Shown here: in pieces, positions 47,195 through 56,120 of the stretch
How positions within the stretch are numbered: the first letter of the stretch is position 1
How the letters are laid out: each line of letters starts with the position of its first letter
NCBI RefSeq assembly: GCF_003339525.1
Contig: NZ_CP031124.1
Location: 496,001 to 560,000, forward strand
Reading direction: 5' to 3'
Origin: Ephemeroptericola cinctiostellae
GTDB taxonomy: Bacteria; Pseudomonadota; Gammaproteobacteria; Burkholderiales; Burkholderiaceae
Length of the DNA: 64,000 bases
Translations under genes and position numbers: made by a program
Notes under the pieces: model-generated
The model's input: the letters and a program-made list of their open reading frames with translations, nothing else
Databases searched by the model: none
What the model was told of the DNA's origin: nothing

Positions 47195-47794
47195 TTAACG
47201 CGGGGTGAAGTTAAAGCGATACCAGCCTGAGTTCAAGCCCCAACCCTGTTGTGTCAAAGAGTTCAACTGATAGGTGCGCGGTAATTTGGATGTGTTGAGT
47301 GACAGGCGAATGGCGGCATCGTATTGCTCTCCTGACGTGTATTGATCGCTGCCCAGCACGCGCCATTGATTCGGGCGTGAGGCGAACAGGATGCATTCAC
47401 TCAGGGTGTTGAATCGATATTGATCAGAGTCTGCTGCCACACGGTACTGTTGGGTCAAGCTGTTGTATGAAATGCGGTAATCGCGGCGAGCAGAAACGAC
47501 GTCCTCATTGGCCCAATACCAACGTGGGCGAGACAGTTCAAAATCAACGGTGAATGTGATGGGTGTGCCATGGTTGATGGCATCTTGTAGCTGCTGTGGC
47601 ATTGCAAAACGGAAATCGGCATTCACCGAATAACCACCATCGCTCATGCGACTGAGCGTGGCGTATTGCGGGGTGATGGCGGCTTGTGCTGTGCTGGGCA
47701 GGATCAGTGCGGCACACACCAAAATCAAGGCCGCACAGATGCGTTGCCAGTGCTGTGCGAATGTTGACTTGGGGTATGAGTGGACTATTAACAT
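47195..47794 (-). CDS. DUF4390 exported protein
   Basis: The 199-residue protein has a hydrophobic signal segment (RICAALILVCAALILPSTAQA) and a beta-rich DUF4390 domain (SVNADFRFAMPQQLQDAINHGTPITFTVDFELSRPRWYW region; LSLNTSKLPRTYQLN). Function is unknown. It lies between rsmB and the NtrY-like kinase gene, on the same strand, the standard arrangement in this order, so it may supply or sense an envelope signal for the kinase. That link is inference. Confidence 0.85.
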   Translation of the reverse strand: MLIVHSYPKSTFAQHWQRICAALILVCAALILPSTAQAAITPQYATLSRMSDGGYSVNADFRFAMPQQLQDAINHGTPITFTVDFELSRPRWYWANEDVVSARRDYRISYNSLTQQYRVAADSDQYRFNTLSECILFASRPNQWRVLGSDQYTSGEQYDAAIRLSLNTSKLPRTYQLNSLTQQGWGLNSGWYRFNFTPR

Positions 47795-47838
47795 GCAAGG
47801 ATCCGTGGTTGATTCATCGTTGGTGAATGAAATGGATA

Positions 47839-49284
47839 TTAATCCGCTGTTTTGGTTAGGGCCGCATAATAGAAACCATCGTGATTGAGTGTGTCTGTGG
47901 CGGTCGGAAGCAGTTGACCTGTGCCATGCATCAATGCCGTCATTTGGGGCAATTCAATCCGCTGAGCGTTGGCTGTGTGCGATAAAAACGCCTGAATGAC
48001 CTGTTCACCTTCTTCAGGGAAAATTGAACATGTGCAATACAGTAAACGCCCGCCGACAGCAACGGTTTTCCACATTGTACGCAACAGTTGAGCTTGTTGT
48101 CTCGCTAAACCATCCAAATCGTTGGCTTCACGCAACCAACGAATGTCGGGGTGGCGACGGACAATGCCGCTGGCTGAGCAGGGGGCATCAAGCAAGACCC
48201 GATCGAATGCCACACGATCCCACCATTGGTGCGCATTGTTGGCGTCGGTGACGATGATGTTGGCTTGCAAGTTGAGGCGTTGTAAATTGTCTTCGATGCG
48301 TGCAGCGCGCTGCTCATCTTTTTCAATCGCGGTTAAATCGACATCATAACGTTCCAGAATGTGACAGGTTTTGCCACCAGGGGCGGCGCATGCATCCAGC
48401 ACGCGCATGCCGTTCGTCACATCGAGCAAGTCGGCTGCCAATTGTGCGCCCGCATCTTGTACCGATACGCCACCATCGGCGAATGCAGGTAAATCCATGA
48501 CATTGCAAGGTTTGTCGAGGATCACAGTGTCCGCGCTGAGCGCAGGCATGGTGTGTGCAACAAGCTCGTCTTCTTTGATGTAATCGATGTATTCAATCGC
48601 GGTGCCTCGCGAAGCATTAACGCGTAAGGTCATGGGCGGGTGCGAATTACCCACCGTCAAGATGCGCTGCCAGTCATCTGGGTAATGTTGTTTGACGGCA
48701 TTGATCCACCAGCGTGGGTAATTCCATGTGGCGACTTCGTCAGTCAGTGCGTCGGCTTGCCATTGTTCGCGTTCGCGCAAAAATCGACGCAAAATCGCAT
48801 TCACCAAACCCTTGGCATGCGGTTTCATGTTGGTGGCCGCTTCGACTGCCTGATCGACCAGCACAAATTCACTTTCGTGTTCAAAAGCCAATTGGGTCAA
48901 GCTGACGGCCATCAAGGCTTGCAACCACGGTCCCGGTGGGTTGCTGACTGCACGGTCAATCCAAAACTGTGTTGTACCCCAATGACGCATGGCATCAAAA
49001 CACAGGCGTTGTACGTTGGCGCGGGCACCTTCTGCCATGTCGATGGCCGTTAACGCGTGTTGCATGGAGTAACCTTGTTTGACCGCCATCACGATGTGTG
49101 CGGCCATAGCCAATTGGTAGGCCAATGTGGTGCCCGCTAAGTTATACACACGGACATCTTCTAAATGCATGCGCTCCTCATGACCGTCGGATGATGCTTT
49201 AATGTGTTGAGGTGCGCTTTGAGGTTTGTAAGGTTTTCTCTTAAATGAAGGGCGTGCTTTAGGTGGGCGTGTGTCTTGGGTCAT
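47839..49284 (-). CDS. rsmB: 16S rRNA (cytosine(967)-C(5))-methyltransferase RsmB
   Basis: About 481 residues. A Lys/Arg/Pro-rich N-terminal tail (RPPKARPSFKRKPYKPQ) is followed by a NusB-like RNA-binding domain (NVQRLCFDAMRHWG, EAATNMKPHAKGLVNAILRRFL). The methyltransferase domain has SAM motif VLDACAAPGGKTCHI, DAPCSASGIVRRHPDIRW and the catalytic Cys in LLYCTCSIFPEE. I chose the ATG at 49284; the frame is open upstream to 49422 but is unlikely to be translated. First gene of the rsmB-DUF4390-ntrY-ntrX group. Confidence 0.93.
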   Translation of the reverse strand: MTQDTRPPKARPSFKRKPYKPQSAPQHIKASSDGHEERMHLEDVRVYNLAGTTLAYQLAMAAHIVMAVKQGYSMQHALTAIDMAEGARANVQRLCFDAMRHWGTTQFWIDRAVSNPPGPWLQALMAVSLTQLAFEHESEFVLVDQAVEAATNMKPHAKGLVNAILRRFLREREQWQADALTDEVATWNYPRWWINAVKQHYPDDWQRILTVGNSHPPMTLRVNASRGTAIEYIDYIKEDELVAHTMPALSADTVILDKPCNVMDLPAFADGGVSVQDAGAQLAADLLDVTNGMRVLDACAAPGGKTCHILERYDVDLTAIEKDEQRAARIEDNLQRLNLQANIIVTDANNAHQWWDRVAFDRVLLDAPCSASGIVRRHPDIRWLREANDLDGLARQQAQLLRTMWKTVAVGGRLLYCTCSIFPEEGEQVIQAFLSHTANAQRIELPQMTALMHGTGQLLPTATDTLNHDGFYYAALTKTAD

Positions 49285-49723
49285 GGTGTGTGTCTTAAAA
49301 TGGTCAAACCGAAGAATACCAAATAAATCGGTGGGATGATATAGGGGGGAGAATTTAGGGGGGGGGTCTTGATCCGTGGAATATCTGTCCCTTAAATGTT
49401 TGGTTTGTTTTAAATGCTGCATCGCACCTTTAATCCATCCCTATTTAAACGCATTTTGCTCCATTAAATGCATTGACATTGCGCAAGACGGGCGGTTAAA
49501 CTGTGCCTTCAATTGGTGCGAATGCCTTGTTTTATATGGGTTTTCGGGGGTTTTTATTGTGAGCTTTTAGCGTCAATCTGTAATTTTGCCGTATTATTTC
49601 CTGGCCCTTTTGACGATTAACAGTAAAAGCTTATGACCTTTTGAGAATTTATATGGAAAGTGACGATATTTAATGGTCTCAAATGGATGATGGTTAAATA
49701 TCATTGTATTTTTAAGGACAGGC
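49285..49723. other. 439-bp divergent region between rsmB and the amidase gene
   Basis: It is AT-rich apart from an unusual G-rich stretch on the plus strand at about 49331-49366 (GGTGGG, GGGGGG, then nine G), which could form a G-quadruplex or act in the rsmB leader as C-runs. It must hold the promoters for rsmB and for the amidase cluster; I cannot pick reliable -35/-10 elements. Confidence 0.5.
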
Positions 49724-50653
49724 ATGACAATTTTAGGTATTGCAGGCATTCAGATGCCTGTATCAGCAACAGCAGATAACATTGATATGATGGAGCGTTA
49801 TGTGGCTCATGTGCGGAAACGCTTTCCGTGGGTGAGTGTGATGGTGTTTTCAGAGTTATGCGTTTTTGGTTCGCATCCCGTGCATGCGCAACCGATGCCA
49901 GGTGAGGCAGAGCAACGTTTACAGGCAATTGCAGCAAAATATCGGATGTGGTTGATTCCAGGTTCCATGTTTGAACAATTGGATGGTCATGTTTACAACA
50001 CCACGCCTGTGATTTCGCCTGATGGTGTGGTGGTTGAGCGTTACCGCAAAATGTTTCCGTTTTTTCCGTATGAGCAAGGCATCACGCCGGGCGATCGTTT
50101 TGTGGTATTTGACATTCCAAATGTGGGGCGAATTGGCCTGTCGATTTGTTATGACATGTGGTTTCCAGAAACAACCCGCACGTTGGCTGCAATGGGTGCC
50201 GAAGTAATTATTCACCCAACAATGACGGACACCATTGACCGCGAGGTTGAATTGGCGATGTGCCGTGCGGCGGCAGCACAAAATCAAGTGTATTTTTTTG
50301 ATGTCAATGGTGTGGGCGATGGTGGTGTTGGTCAATCCTGTGTGGTGGATTGTTCGGGTTATGTGGTGCATCAAGCATCGACCATGCCTGAAATCATGGC
50401 GGTACAGGTTGATTTAGGTAAAGTGCGGCGTGAGCGCGAAACAGGCTTGCGTGGTTTGGGGCAAGTGCTCAAATCGTTCCGTGATCGCCCTGTGGAGTTC
50501 AGCGTGTACAACCGTGTCGCATCCGTGGATGACTATTTATACACGTTGGGGCCTTTGAAAAAACCAGGTCGCAATTTGAATGATGGCTTGAGTGAGGATG
50601 AGGAGGGTGACCCTCTGAATAAGACCATGGAAATCAGTGGTCCCATGGGGTGA
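49724..50653 (+). CDS. Carbon-nitrogen hydrolase (nitrilase-superfamily amidase)
   Basis: The 309-residue protein shows the complete Glu-Lys-Cys triad: Glu44 (VFSELCVFG), Lys109 (ERYRKMFPF) and Cys142 (LSICYDMWFPE). The family includes aliphatic amidases, N-carbamoylputrescine amidases and NAD-synthetase amide domains; the substrate is not fixed. It is the first gene of a cluster with a decarboxylase, an ATP-grasp ligase and a C45 hydrolase. A terminator and an IS element now separate it from the decarboxylase. Confidence 0.88.
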   Translation: MTILGIAGIQMPVSATADNIDMMERYVAHVRKRFPWVSVMVFSELCVFGSHPVHAQPMPGEAEQRLQAIAAKYRMWLIPGSMFEQLDGHVYNTTPVISPDGVVVERYRKMFPFFPYEQGITPGDRFVVFDIPNVGRIGLSICYDMWFPETTRTLAAMGAEVIIHPTMTDTIDREVELAMCRAAAAQNQVYFFDVNGVGDGGVGQSCVVDCSGYVVHQASTMPEIMAVQVDLGKVRRERETGLRGLGQVLKSFRDRPVEFSVYNRVASVDDYLYTLGPLKKPGRNLNDGLSEDEEGDPLNKTMEISGPMG

Positions 50654-50666
50654 TTGGTGGTTCTGG

Positions 50667-50697
50667 ACGTGCGTTGACTTTCAACGTGCGTTTTTTA
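50667..50697 (+). terminator. Terminator after the amidase gene
   Basis: An 11-bp stem (ACGTGCGTTGA with TCAACGTGCGT, two G-T pairs) with a CTT loop is followed by TTTTT. It ends 11 bases before the IS element. Confidence 0.8.
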
Positions 50698-50708
50698 TAT
50701 AAAAAATA

Positions 50709-51451
50709 GGGTCTTAGGAAGCAAACGCATTAAAATATGCGCTAAGCTCTTGAGACCAAATGAAAAACAAGTACTTCAAACATTCAAAAATTAGCGAAGC
50801 GAAGTTTCGCCAAATTTTACGGTATTTTGCCCTTGATTTAACGGCAACGGAATGTGCTGCGTTAAGCGGCATATCCGTTCGTTCAATCAACACCATTTAC
50901 CTCAAGATTCGTCGTCGTTTGGTGATTGTTTGTCTCCAAGGCTCACCACTCAAAGGAGAGTTGGAAGCCGACGAATCATATTTTGGTCCGCATCGTGTTC
51001 GAGGTAAACGCGGACGTGGTGCTTCAGGTAAAACCATCGTGTTTGGTTTACTCAAACGTGATGGCAATATCTACACTGAGATTGTGCCTGATGCTTCCAA
51101 AGCCAGCCTGCAAGCCATTATTCGTGGGAAAGCAGACATTAACAGCGTTATCCATACCGATGGTTGGCGCGGCTATAATGGCTTGGTGGACATCGGGTTT
51201 GATAAACACTTCCGGGTGAATCATGGTGCCGATGAGTTTGTAAATGGTTCTAATCATGTGAATGGGATAGAATCATTCTGGAGCTATGCTAAACGTCGTT
51301 TGGTTCAGTTTAACGGCGTTCCGAAAAACACATTTTTACTGCATTTGAAGGAAACTGAATTTAGGTTTAACCATCGCAAAAGCGACTTGTATAAAGTGCT
51401 TCTTAACATGCTGCGAGATGAGCCGTTATTGAATTCTGCTTCCTAAGACCC
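50709..51451 (+). mobile_element. IS1595-family insertion sequence, complete
   Basis: The 743-bp element has perfect 15-bp terminal inverted repeats: GGGTCTTAGGAAGCA at 50709-50723 and its reverse complement at 51437-51451. A 7-bp direct repeat AAAAATA flanks it (50702-50708 and 51452-51458), one shorter than the 8 bp usual for the family; the A-rich flanks make the exact length uncertain. It encodes one intact transposase. It is inserted between the amidase terminator and the decarboxylase gene without breaking either. Confidence 0.93.
50760..51446 (+). CDS. IS1595-family transposase (ISXO2-like)
   Basis: The 228-residue transposase has an N-terminal helix-turn-helix (LTATECAALSGISVRSINTIYLKIR). 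The catalytic core has first Asp in GELEADESYFG, second Asp in VIHTDGWRGYNG and the end motif HVNGIESFWSYAKRRLVQF, where the last acidic residue is Glu. The reading frame is undisturbed and the stop lies inside the right inverted repeat. Base use is slightly more AT-rich than the flanking genes. Confidence 0.93.
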   Translation: MKNKYFKHSKISEAKFRQILRYFALDLTATECAALSGISVRSINTIYLKIRRRLVIVCLQGSPLKGELEADESYFGPHRVRGKRGRGASGKTIVFGLLKRDGNIYTEIVPDASKASLQAIIRGKADINSVIHTDGWRGYNGLVDIGFDKHFRVNHGADEFVNGSNHVNGIESFWSYAKRRLVQFNGVPKNTFLLHLKETEFRFNHRKSDLYKVLLNMLRDEPLLNSAS

Positions 51452-51485
51452 AAAAATAATAACATATTCACACAAAGGAACTGAG

Positions 51486-54323
51486 ATGAGCAAATTAAAA
51501 GCACCCTCGTTGTCTCTCAATCGCTACCGCAGCGTTTGGGAGATGCGCGACGATGGTTGGATTGTGTTGACCGACGGCATGGGACGTTTGATGGACATGA
51601 AGCCTGAGCATGCGGCTTTTGAAAAACAGCGGGCATCTGTGGCGGCCGCATTGATGTTGTTGGCACCGATTGAGGGGTATTGGGCTTTCCCTGGGCGCCA
51701 CTTGTTCAATGACATCATTCGGTGGTTTGAGGAAGGTGATTACATTCGTGCCCACAAAGCGGTGCGCCGCATCAATCGCATGTTGTCGGACAAAACCTAT
51801 CGTCACCGCCCATTTAATGTGGATGAGGCCGCCGAAGACATCGACATTGTCAAAGAAGAAGAAGCGGAGCGTGAAGCACAAATTAGCCAACCTTATTTTG
51901 AAGTTTTGGTGGTCGGCGATTTGACGGCAGATGAGCACAATGCCTTGCGTGAGCGCATCATTCGTTCGCGCCGTAAAGATGACCCCTTCATTTATGACGT
52001 GGTGGTTGCGCCGACATTTGAAGATGCAATGATTGCAACTTTGTTCAACTTCAATCTGCAAGCAACCATTATTCGTCATCAGTTCCCATTCAAATCAGAG
52101 TATCAGCTTGATTTTGTGCGCAACATGCTGGGGGGCTTGGATGCGGAACACGCCGAGCGCCTGCCTGAGTCAGAGCGTGGCATTTTATTGGGCAAGCACA
52201 TCCATAATTTGCGTCCAGAAATGGATTTGTATTTGGTCACGGATGTGTCTGCGGCTGAAGTGGGGGCAAAAGTCGGAGATGTCTTTAAACGGGTGTTCTT
52301 CCGTGATGAGGATGACACTGAGCTGTACACCTCGATCCACCGGGGTGTCGGTGAACGTTTCCGCACACCTTTTTTCAATGCTTTAAAAGAATACTCGCGT
52401 CAACCGACGGGGGTGTTCCACGCCTTACCGATTTCTCGTGCCAAATCCATCATGAATTCGAGCTGGATTCAAGACATGGCGCAGTTTTATGGCATGAATG
52501 TGTTCATGGCTGAAACTTCAGCCACCAGTGGCGGTTTAGACTCGTTGCTCGAACCTGTGGGCCCACTCAAGCTTGCACAAGAATACGCTGCGCGTGCGTT
52601 TGGTGCAAAGAAAACTTTCTTTGCCACCAACGGCACATCCACTGCGAATAAGATCGTCGTGCAAGCGATTGTCAAACCCGACGACATCGTCATTGTCGAT
52701 CGCAACTGCCACAAATCGCACCATTACGGGATGGTGTTGGCGGGAGCACACGTCGCTTACCTCGACTCGTATCCACTCAATGAATATTCAATGTACGGTG
52801 CGGTACCGATCAAAGAACTCAAACGCACCTTGTTGCACTACAAAAAAGCAGGCACGCTGGATCGTGTGCGCATGGTCTTGTTGACCAACTGCACCTTTGA
52901 TGGCGTGGTGTACAACGTTGAACGGGTGATGGAAGAATGTTTGGCGATCAAACCCGACCTCGTGTTTTTGTGGGACGAGGCGTGGTTTGCATTTGCTCGC
53001 TTTCATCCAACCTATCGTCACCGCACCGCAATGGCGACGGCGGCCATGCTCAAAACCAAGTTTAAAGACCCTGCTTACATCAAGAAGTACGCGGCCTTCA
53101 CTGAAAAATTCACCGAGGCCGATTGGAACGATGAGGAAAAAGTACTCAATACCCGTTTGATGCCCAACCCTGAATTGGCACGGGTGCGCGTGTACGCGAC
53201 GCATTCAACGCATAAAACATTGACTTCATTGCGTCAAGGTTCAATGATTCATGTGTGGGATCAGGATTTCAAGGATAAAACCGAAGAGGCTTTTCACGAA
53301 GCGTACATGACCCACACCTCGACTTCACCCAACTACCAAATTTTGGCCTCGTTGGATGTGGGCCGTCGTCAAGTGGAGTTGGAAGGTTACGAGCTGGTGC
53401 AGCGCCAAATTGATCTGGCCATGACCTTGCGTGAACGTGTGGCTTCTCATCCCTTGTTGAGGAAATATTTCTCCTTCCTTAAAGTGGCGGACATGATTCC
53501 TGGTGAATACCGCAGCTCTGGTGTGGACGCCTATTTCTGTGCAGAAAAAGGTTGGGCCGACATGGAAAGCGCGTGGATACATGATGAGTTTGCACTTGAC
53601 CCATCGCGATTGACACTGGTGATTGGCGCAACGGGCATCGATGGTGACACCTTTAAAAATGCGTATTTAATGAACAAGTATGGCATTCAAATCAACAAAA
53701 CCAGCCGCAATTCGGTGTTGTTCATGACCAACATCGGCACCACACGCTCATCGGTTGCTTATTTGATTGAGGTGCTGGTGAAAATTGCCCAAGAGATTGA
53801 CGAGCGTGTTGAAGACATGAGTCATGTCGAAAAGCGCATTCACGACAAACGTGTGAAATCGTTGACTGAAGATTTGCCGCCGTTGCCTGATTTTTCACGT
53901 TTTCACCCCGCATTCCAGCACAGCACCAAGCAGACGGCGCTGTTGCAAGAAAAAGCGGAGAAAAAGGGTCAAAAAGTCAAAGACAATAAAGTTGTAAAAG
54001 CCGATGGCAAGCTGATTGTGACACCCGATGGCAACATTCGTCGTCCTTTCTTCCTGTCGTACGATGAGGAAAATTGCGAGTATTTCCATTTTGCTGAACT
54101 GCATGCAGAAATCAAAAAAGGCCGCGATGTGGTTTCGGCCATGTTTGTGATTCCCTATCCACCCGGTTTTCCAATTTTGGTGCCAGGGCAAGTCATCAGC
54201 CAAGAAATCGTATCGTTCATGGAGGCCCTTGATGTCAAGGAAATTCATGGTTATCGTCCTGAGTTGGGTTTCAGGGTATTCACTGAGCAGGCATTGCAAA
54301 CGGTGATTCAGCCTGGTGAATAA
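51486..54323 (+). CDS. Orn/Lys/Arg decarboxylase (class III PLP, fold type I), extended
   Basis: A 945-residue PLP decarboxylase, about 200 longer than biodegradative arginine, lysine or ornithine decarboxylases. Residues 1-130 are an unrecognised extra domain. A receiver-like wing domain follows (FEVLVVGDLTADEHNALRERI). The PLP domain has GTSTANKI, HKSHHYGMVLAGA, Asp497 (FLWDEAWFAF) and Schiff-base Lys577 (ATHSTHKTL). The C-terminal domain contains VIPYPPGFPILVPGQ. A Lys-rich insert lies near residues 825-850. The substrate cannot be told. AAAGGA precedes the ATG; the IS lies 34 bases upstream and may supply or remove promoter sequence. Confidence 0.9.
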   Translation: MSKLKAPSLSLNRYRSVWEMRDDGWIVLTDGMGRLMDMKPEHAAFEKQRASVAAALMLLAPIEGYWAFPGRHLFNDIIRWFEEGDYIRAHKAVRRINRMLSDKTYRHRPFNVDEAAEDIDIVKEEEAEREAQISQPYFEVLVVGDLTADEHNALRERIIRSRRKDDPFIYDVVVAPTFEDAMIATLFNFNLQATIIRHQFPFKSEYQLDFVRNMLGGLDAEHAERLPESERGILLGKHIHNLRPEMDLYLVTDVSAAEVGAKVGDVFKRVFFRDEDDTELYTSIHRGVGERFRTPFFNALKEYSRQPTGVFHALPISRAKSIMNSSWIQDMAQFYGMNVFMAETSATSGGLDSLLEPVGPLKLAQEYAARAFGAKKTFFATNGTSTANKIVVQAIVKPDDIVIVDRNCHKSHHYGMVLAGAHVAYLDSYPLNEYSMYGAVPIKELKRTLLHYKKAGTLDRVRMVLLTNCTFDGVVYNVERVMEECLAIKPDLVFLWDEAWFAFARFHPTYRHRTAMATAAMLKTKFKDPAYIKKYAAFTEKFTEADWNDEEKVLNTRLMPNPELARVRVYATHSTHKTLTSLRQGSMIHVWDQDFKDKTEEAFHEAYMTHTSTSPNYQILASLDVGRRQVELEGYELVQRQIDLAMTLRERVASHPLLRKYFSFLKVADMIPGEYRSSGVDAYFCAEKGWADMESAWIHDEFALDPSRLTLVIGATGIDGDTFKNAYLMNKYGIQINKTSRNSVLFMTNIGTTRSSVAYLIEVLVKIAQEIDERVEDMSHVEKRIHDKRVKSLTEDLPPLPDFSRFHPAFQHSTKQTALLQEKAEKKGQKVKDNKVVKADGKLIVTPDGNIRRPFFLSYDEENCEYFHFAELHAEIKKGRDVVSAMFVIPYPPGFPILVPGQVISQEIVSFMEALDVKEIHGYRPELGFRVFTEQALQTVIQPGE

Positions 54324-54480
54324 AGGTAATGCAGCAGTAAAGGCAATGCAGGAAAAGCAGGGGTTTGCTTTTCTTGTGTTTCCTACACAACGGGTCAATC
54401 TCTTTTTTTGTTAGAGGGGCACGATGTAAACGTATGGTCATCAAAACAATTTAAAAAAACACACACAAGGAGACACTAAA

Positions 54481-55944
54481 ATGCAAAGCATACAAACCAT
54501 TCGCAACGTATCTGATTTGAACTTGTTTTTTCACCGCAACGAAAAACCGATTTACTTCATCAGTGCAACCAATTTCAACCTAATGGGCATTGACCGTTGG
54601 GTACGTAAATTTCGCTACATCAACTACATTGACTGTTTCGATGGCCGCCATCCCAATGTGTTTGTGCCACCCAAGCTCCCGCATGAAGAGTTTGAGTCGA
54701 TTGAAGACATCAACAACTATTTACTCCAGCACAAAGCCGTGATTGACTATATTGAACGCAATGGTGGTGATCCCGCTGCGGTGTTTTTGATGTTTGATGA
54801 AAAAACAGAAGAGTTGTGTAAAGAACTCAACATGGATTTGTGGTTTCCTTCAGCGAAGCTGCGTACACGTTGTGACAATAAAATGGAAACAGTGCGCATT
54901 GGTAACAAGGCGGGCGTGCCTTCTGTACCCAATGCCTTGGTTAAAGTCGACAGCTATGAGCATTTGATGAAAATATCGGAAGAGCATGGCCTGAGCGAAC
55001 ACATGGTGGTGCAAACCGCTTTTGGCGATTCGGGGCACACGACGTTCTTCATCAGCAACAAAGATGATTTTGACAAGCATGCAGAGGAGATCATCAAGGA
55101 TCCCGAAGTCAAGGTCATGAAGCGCATCAATTGCCGTGGCGCCACATTGGAAGCGGTCGCCACCCGTTCAGGGACGTTGGTTGGGCCTTTGCTCACTGAA
55201 GTGGTCGGCGCGGCTGAGCTCACGCCGTATAAAGGGGGGTGGTGTGGCAATGAGGTGTTTGCTGGTGCGTTCTCTGAAGAAGTGCGCATGAAAGCGCGTG
55301 AAATGGCGATGAAGTTTGGTGATCAATTGCTCGAAGAGGGCTATCGTGGCTATTTTGACCTCGATTTCTTGATCGACAAAGACACCAATGAAGTGTATTT
55401 GGGTGAGCTCAATCCACGCATTTGTGGGGCGTCACCGATGACCAACCATGCCGCTTTCGCATATGCGGATGCGCCGTTGTTCCTGTTCCATTTGATGGAA
55501 TTCTCTGGTGTGCCGTATGAGTTGGACACCAAAGCCTTGAATGCACGTTGGGCTGAGCCACAATTCATTGACAGTTGGAGTCAGGTGGTGATTAAACACG
55601 TTGAAAACACTGTGGATGTGGTCACTCACGCACCCCCATCGGGTATTTACCGCATGTCAGAGGATGGCGCTGTGTCGTATCACCGCTTTGATTACAATCG
55701 CCAGGCGATTGATTCTGAGCGTGAGGCGTTCTTCCAGCGCATTACGGGGCCTGGTGATTACCGTTACGAAGGTGCGGATTTGGGTATTTTGATCACCCGA
55801 GGTCGTTCGATGAACGATGACTTCCGCTTGAACCTGCGCGCGCGCGATTGGATTGGTGGCATTAAGAAATATTATGGCGGCTCACCCATCGTCGCCACAC
55901 ATGAAACCTATGCCCCTGCACCAGGATCGTTCAAAATCCTGTAA
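54481..55944 (+). CDS. ATP-grasp ligase (biotin carboxylase-like), substrate unknown
   Basis: The 487-residue protein has an ATP-grasp core. An N-terminal domain ends near residue 130, followed by KMETVRIGNKAGVPSVPNALV and a glycine-rich loop (AFGDSGHTTFF). The Mg-ATP site is YFDLDFLIDKDTNEVYLGELNPRICGASP, with Asp293/Asp295, Glu309 and Asn311. No biotinyl domain is present. ATP-grasp enzymes join a carboxylate to an amine or thiol through an acyl phosphate. A strong AAGGAG lies before the ATG. It follows the decarboxylase by 157 bases, consistent with ligation of the amine product; this is inference. Confidence 0.85.
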   Translation: MQSIQTIRNVSDLNLFFHRNEKPIYFISATNFNLMGIDRWVRKFRYINYIDCFDGRHPNVFVPPKLPHEEFESIEDINNYLLQHKAVIDYIERNGGDPAAVFLMFDEKTEELCKELNMDLWFPSAKLRTRCDNKMETVRIGNKAGVPSVPNALVKVDSYEHLMKISEEHGLSEHMVVQTAFGDSGHTTFFISNKDDFDKHAEEIIKDPEVKVMKRINCRGATLEAVATRSGTLVGPLLTEVVGAAELTPYKGGWCGNEVFAGAFSEEVRMKAREMAMKFGDQLLEEGYRGYFDLDFLIDKDTNEVYLGELNPRICGASPMTNHAAFAYADAPLFLFHLMEFSGVPYELDTKALNARWAEPQFIDSWSQVVIKHVENTVDVVTHAPPSGIYRMSEDGAVSYHRFDYNRQAIDSEREAFFQRITGPGDYRYEGADLGILITRGRSMNDDFRLNLRARDWIGGIKKYYGGSPIVATHETYAPAPGSFKIL

Positions 55945-55952
55945 AATAGGCT

Positions 55953-55998
55953 AAAAACCCAGAAGTTGATTCATTTTTGATTTGGCTTTTGGGTTTTT
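55953..55998 (+). terminator. Probable terminator after the ATP-grasp gene
   Basis: AAAAACCCAGAAG pairs with CTTTTGGGTTTTT (one G-T pair) across a 20-base loop. It would make the C45-DUF1415 pair partly independent of the genes upstream. Confidence 0.6.
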
Positions 55999-56120
55999 CC
56001 CCGTTATCAAACCCCATTGTGCTTCGGCGTTGTCTTGGCTTTATTGCACCGCCGCACATGCCCATTATAAAGTTCGACGTGTTTTAGCAGAGGGTGCTAA
56101 GCACCTGTCGGAGTATCCTC

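Noticed and set aside
49376..49570. 64-codon open frame in the rsmB-amidase spacer
   Set aside because: Cys/Phe-rich, no ribosome site and no similarity; the region is better explained as a control region.
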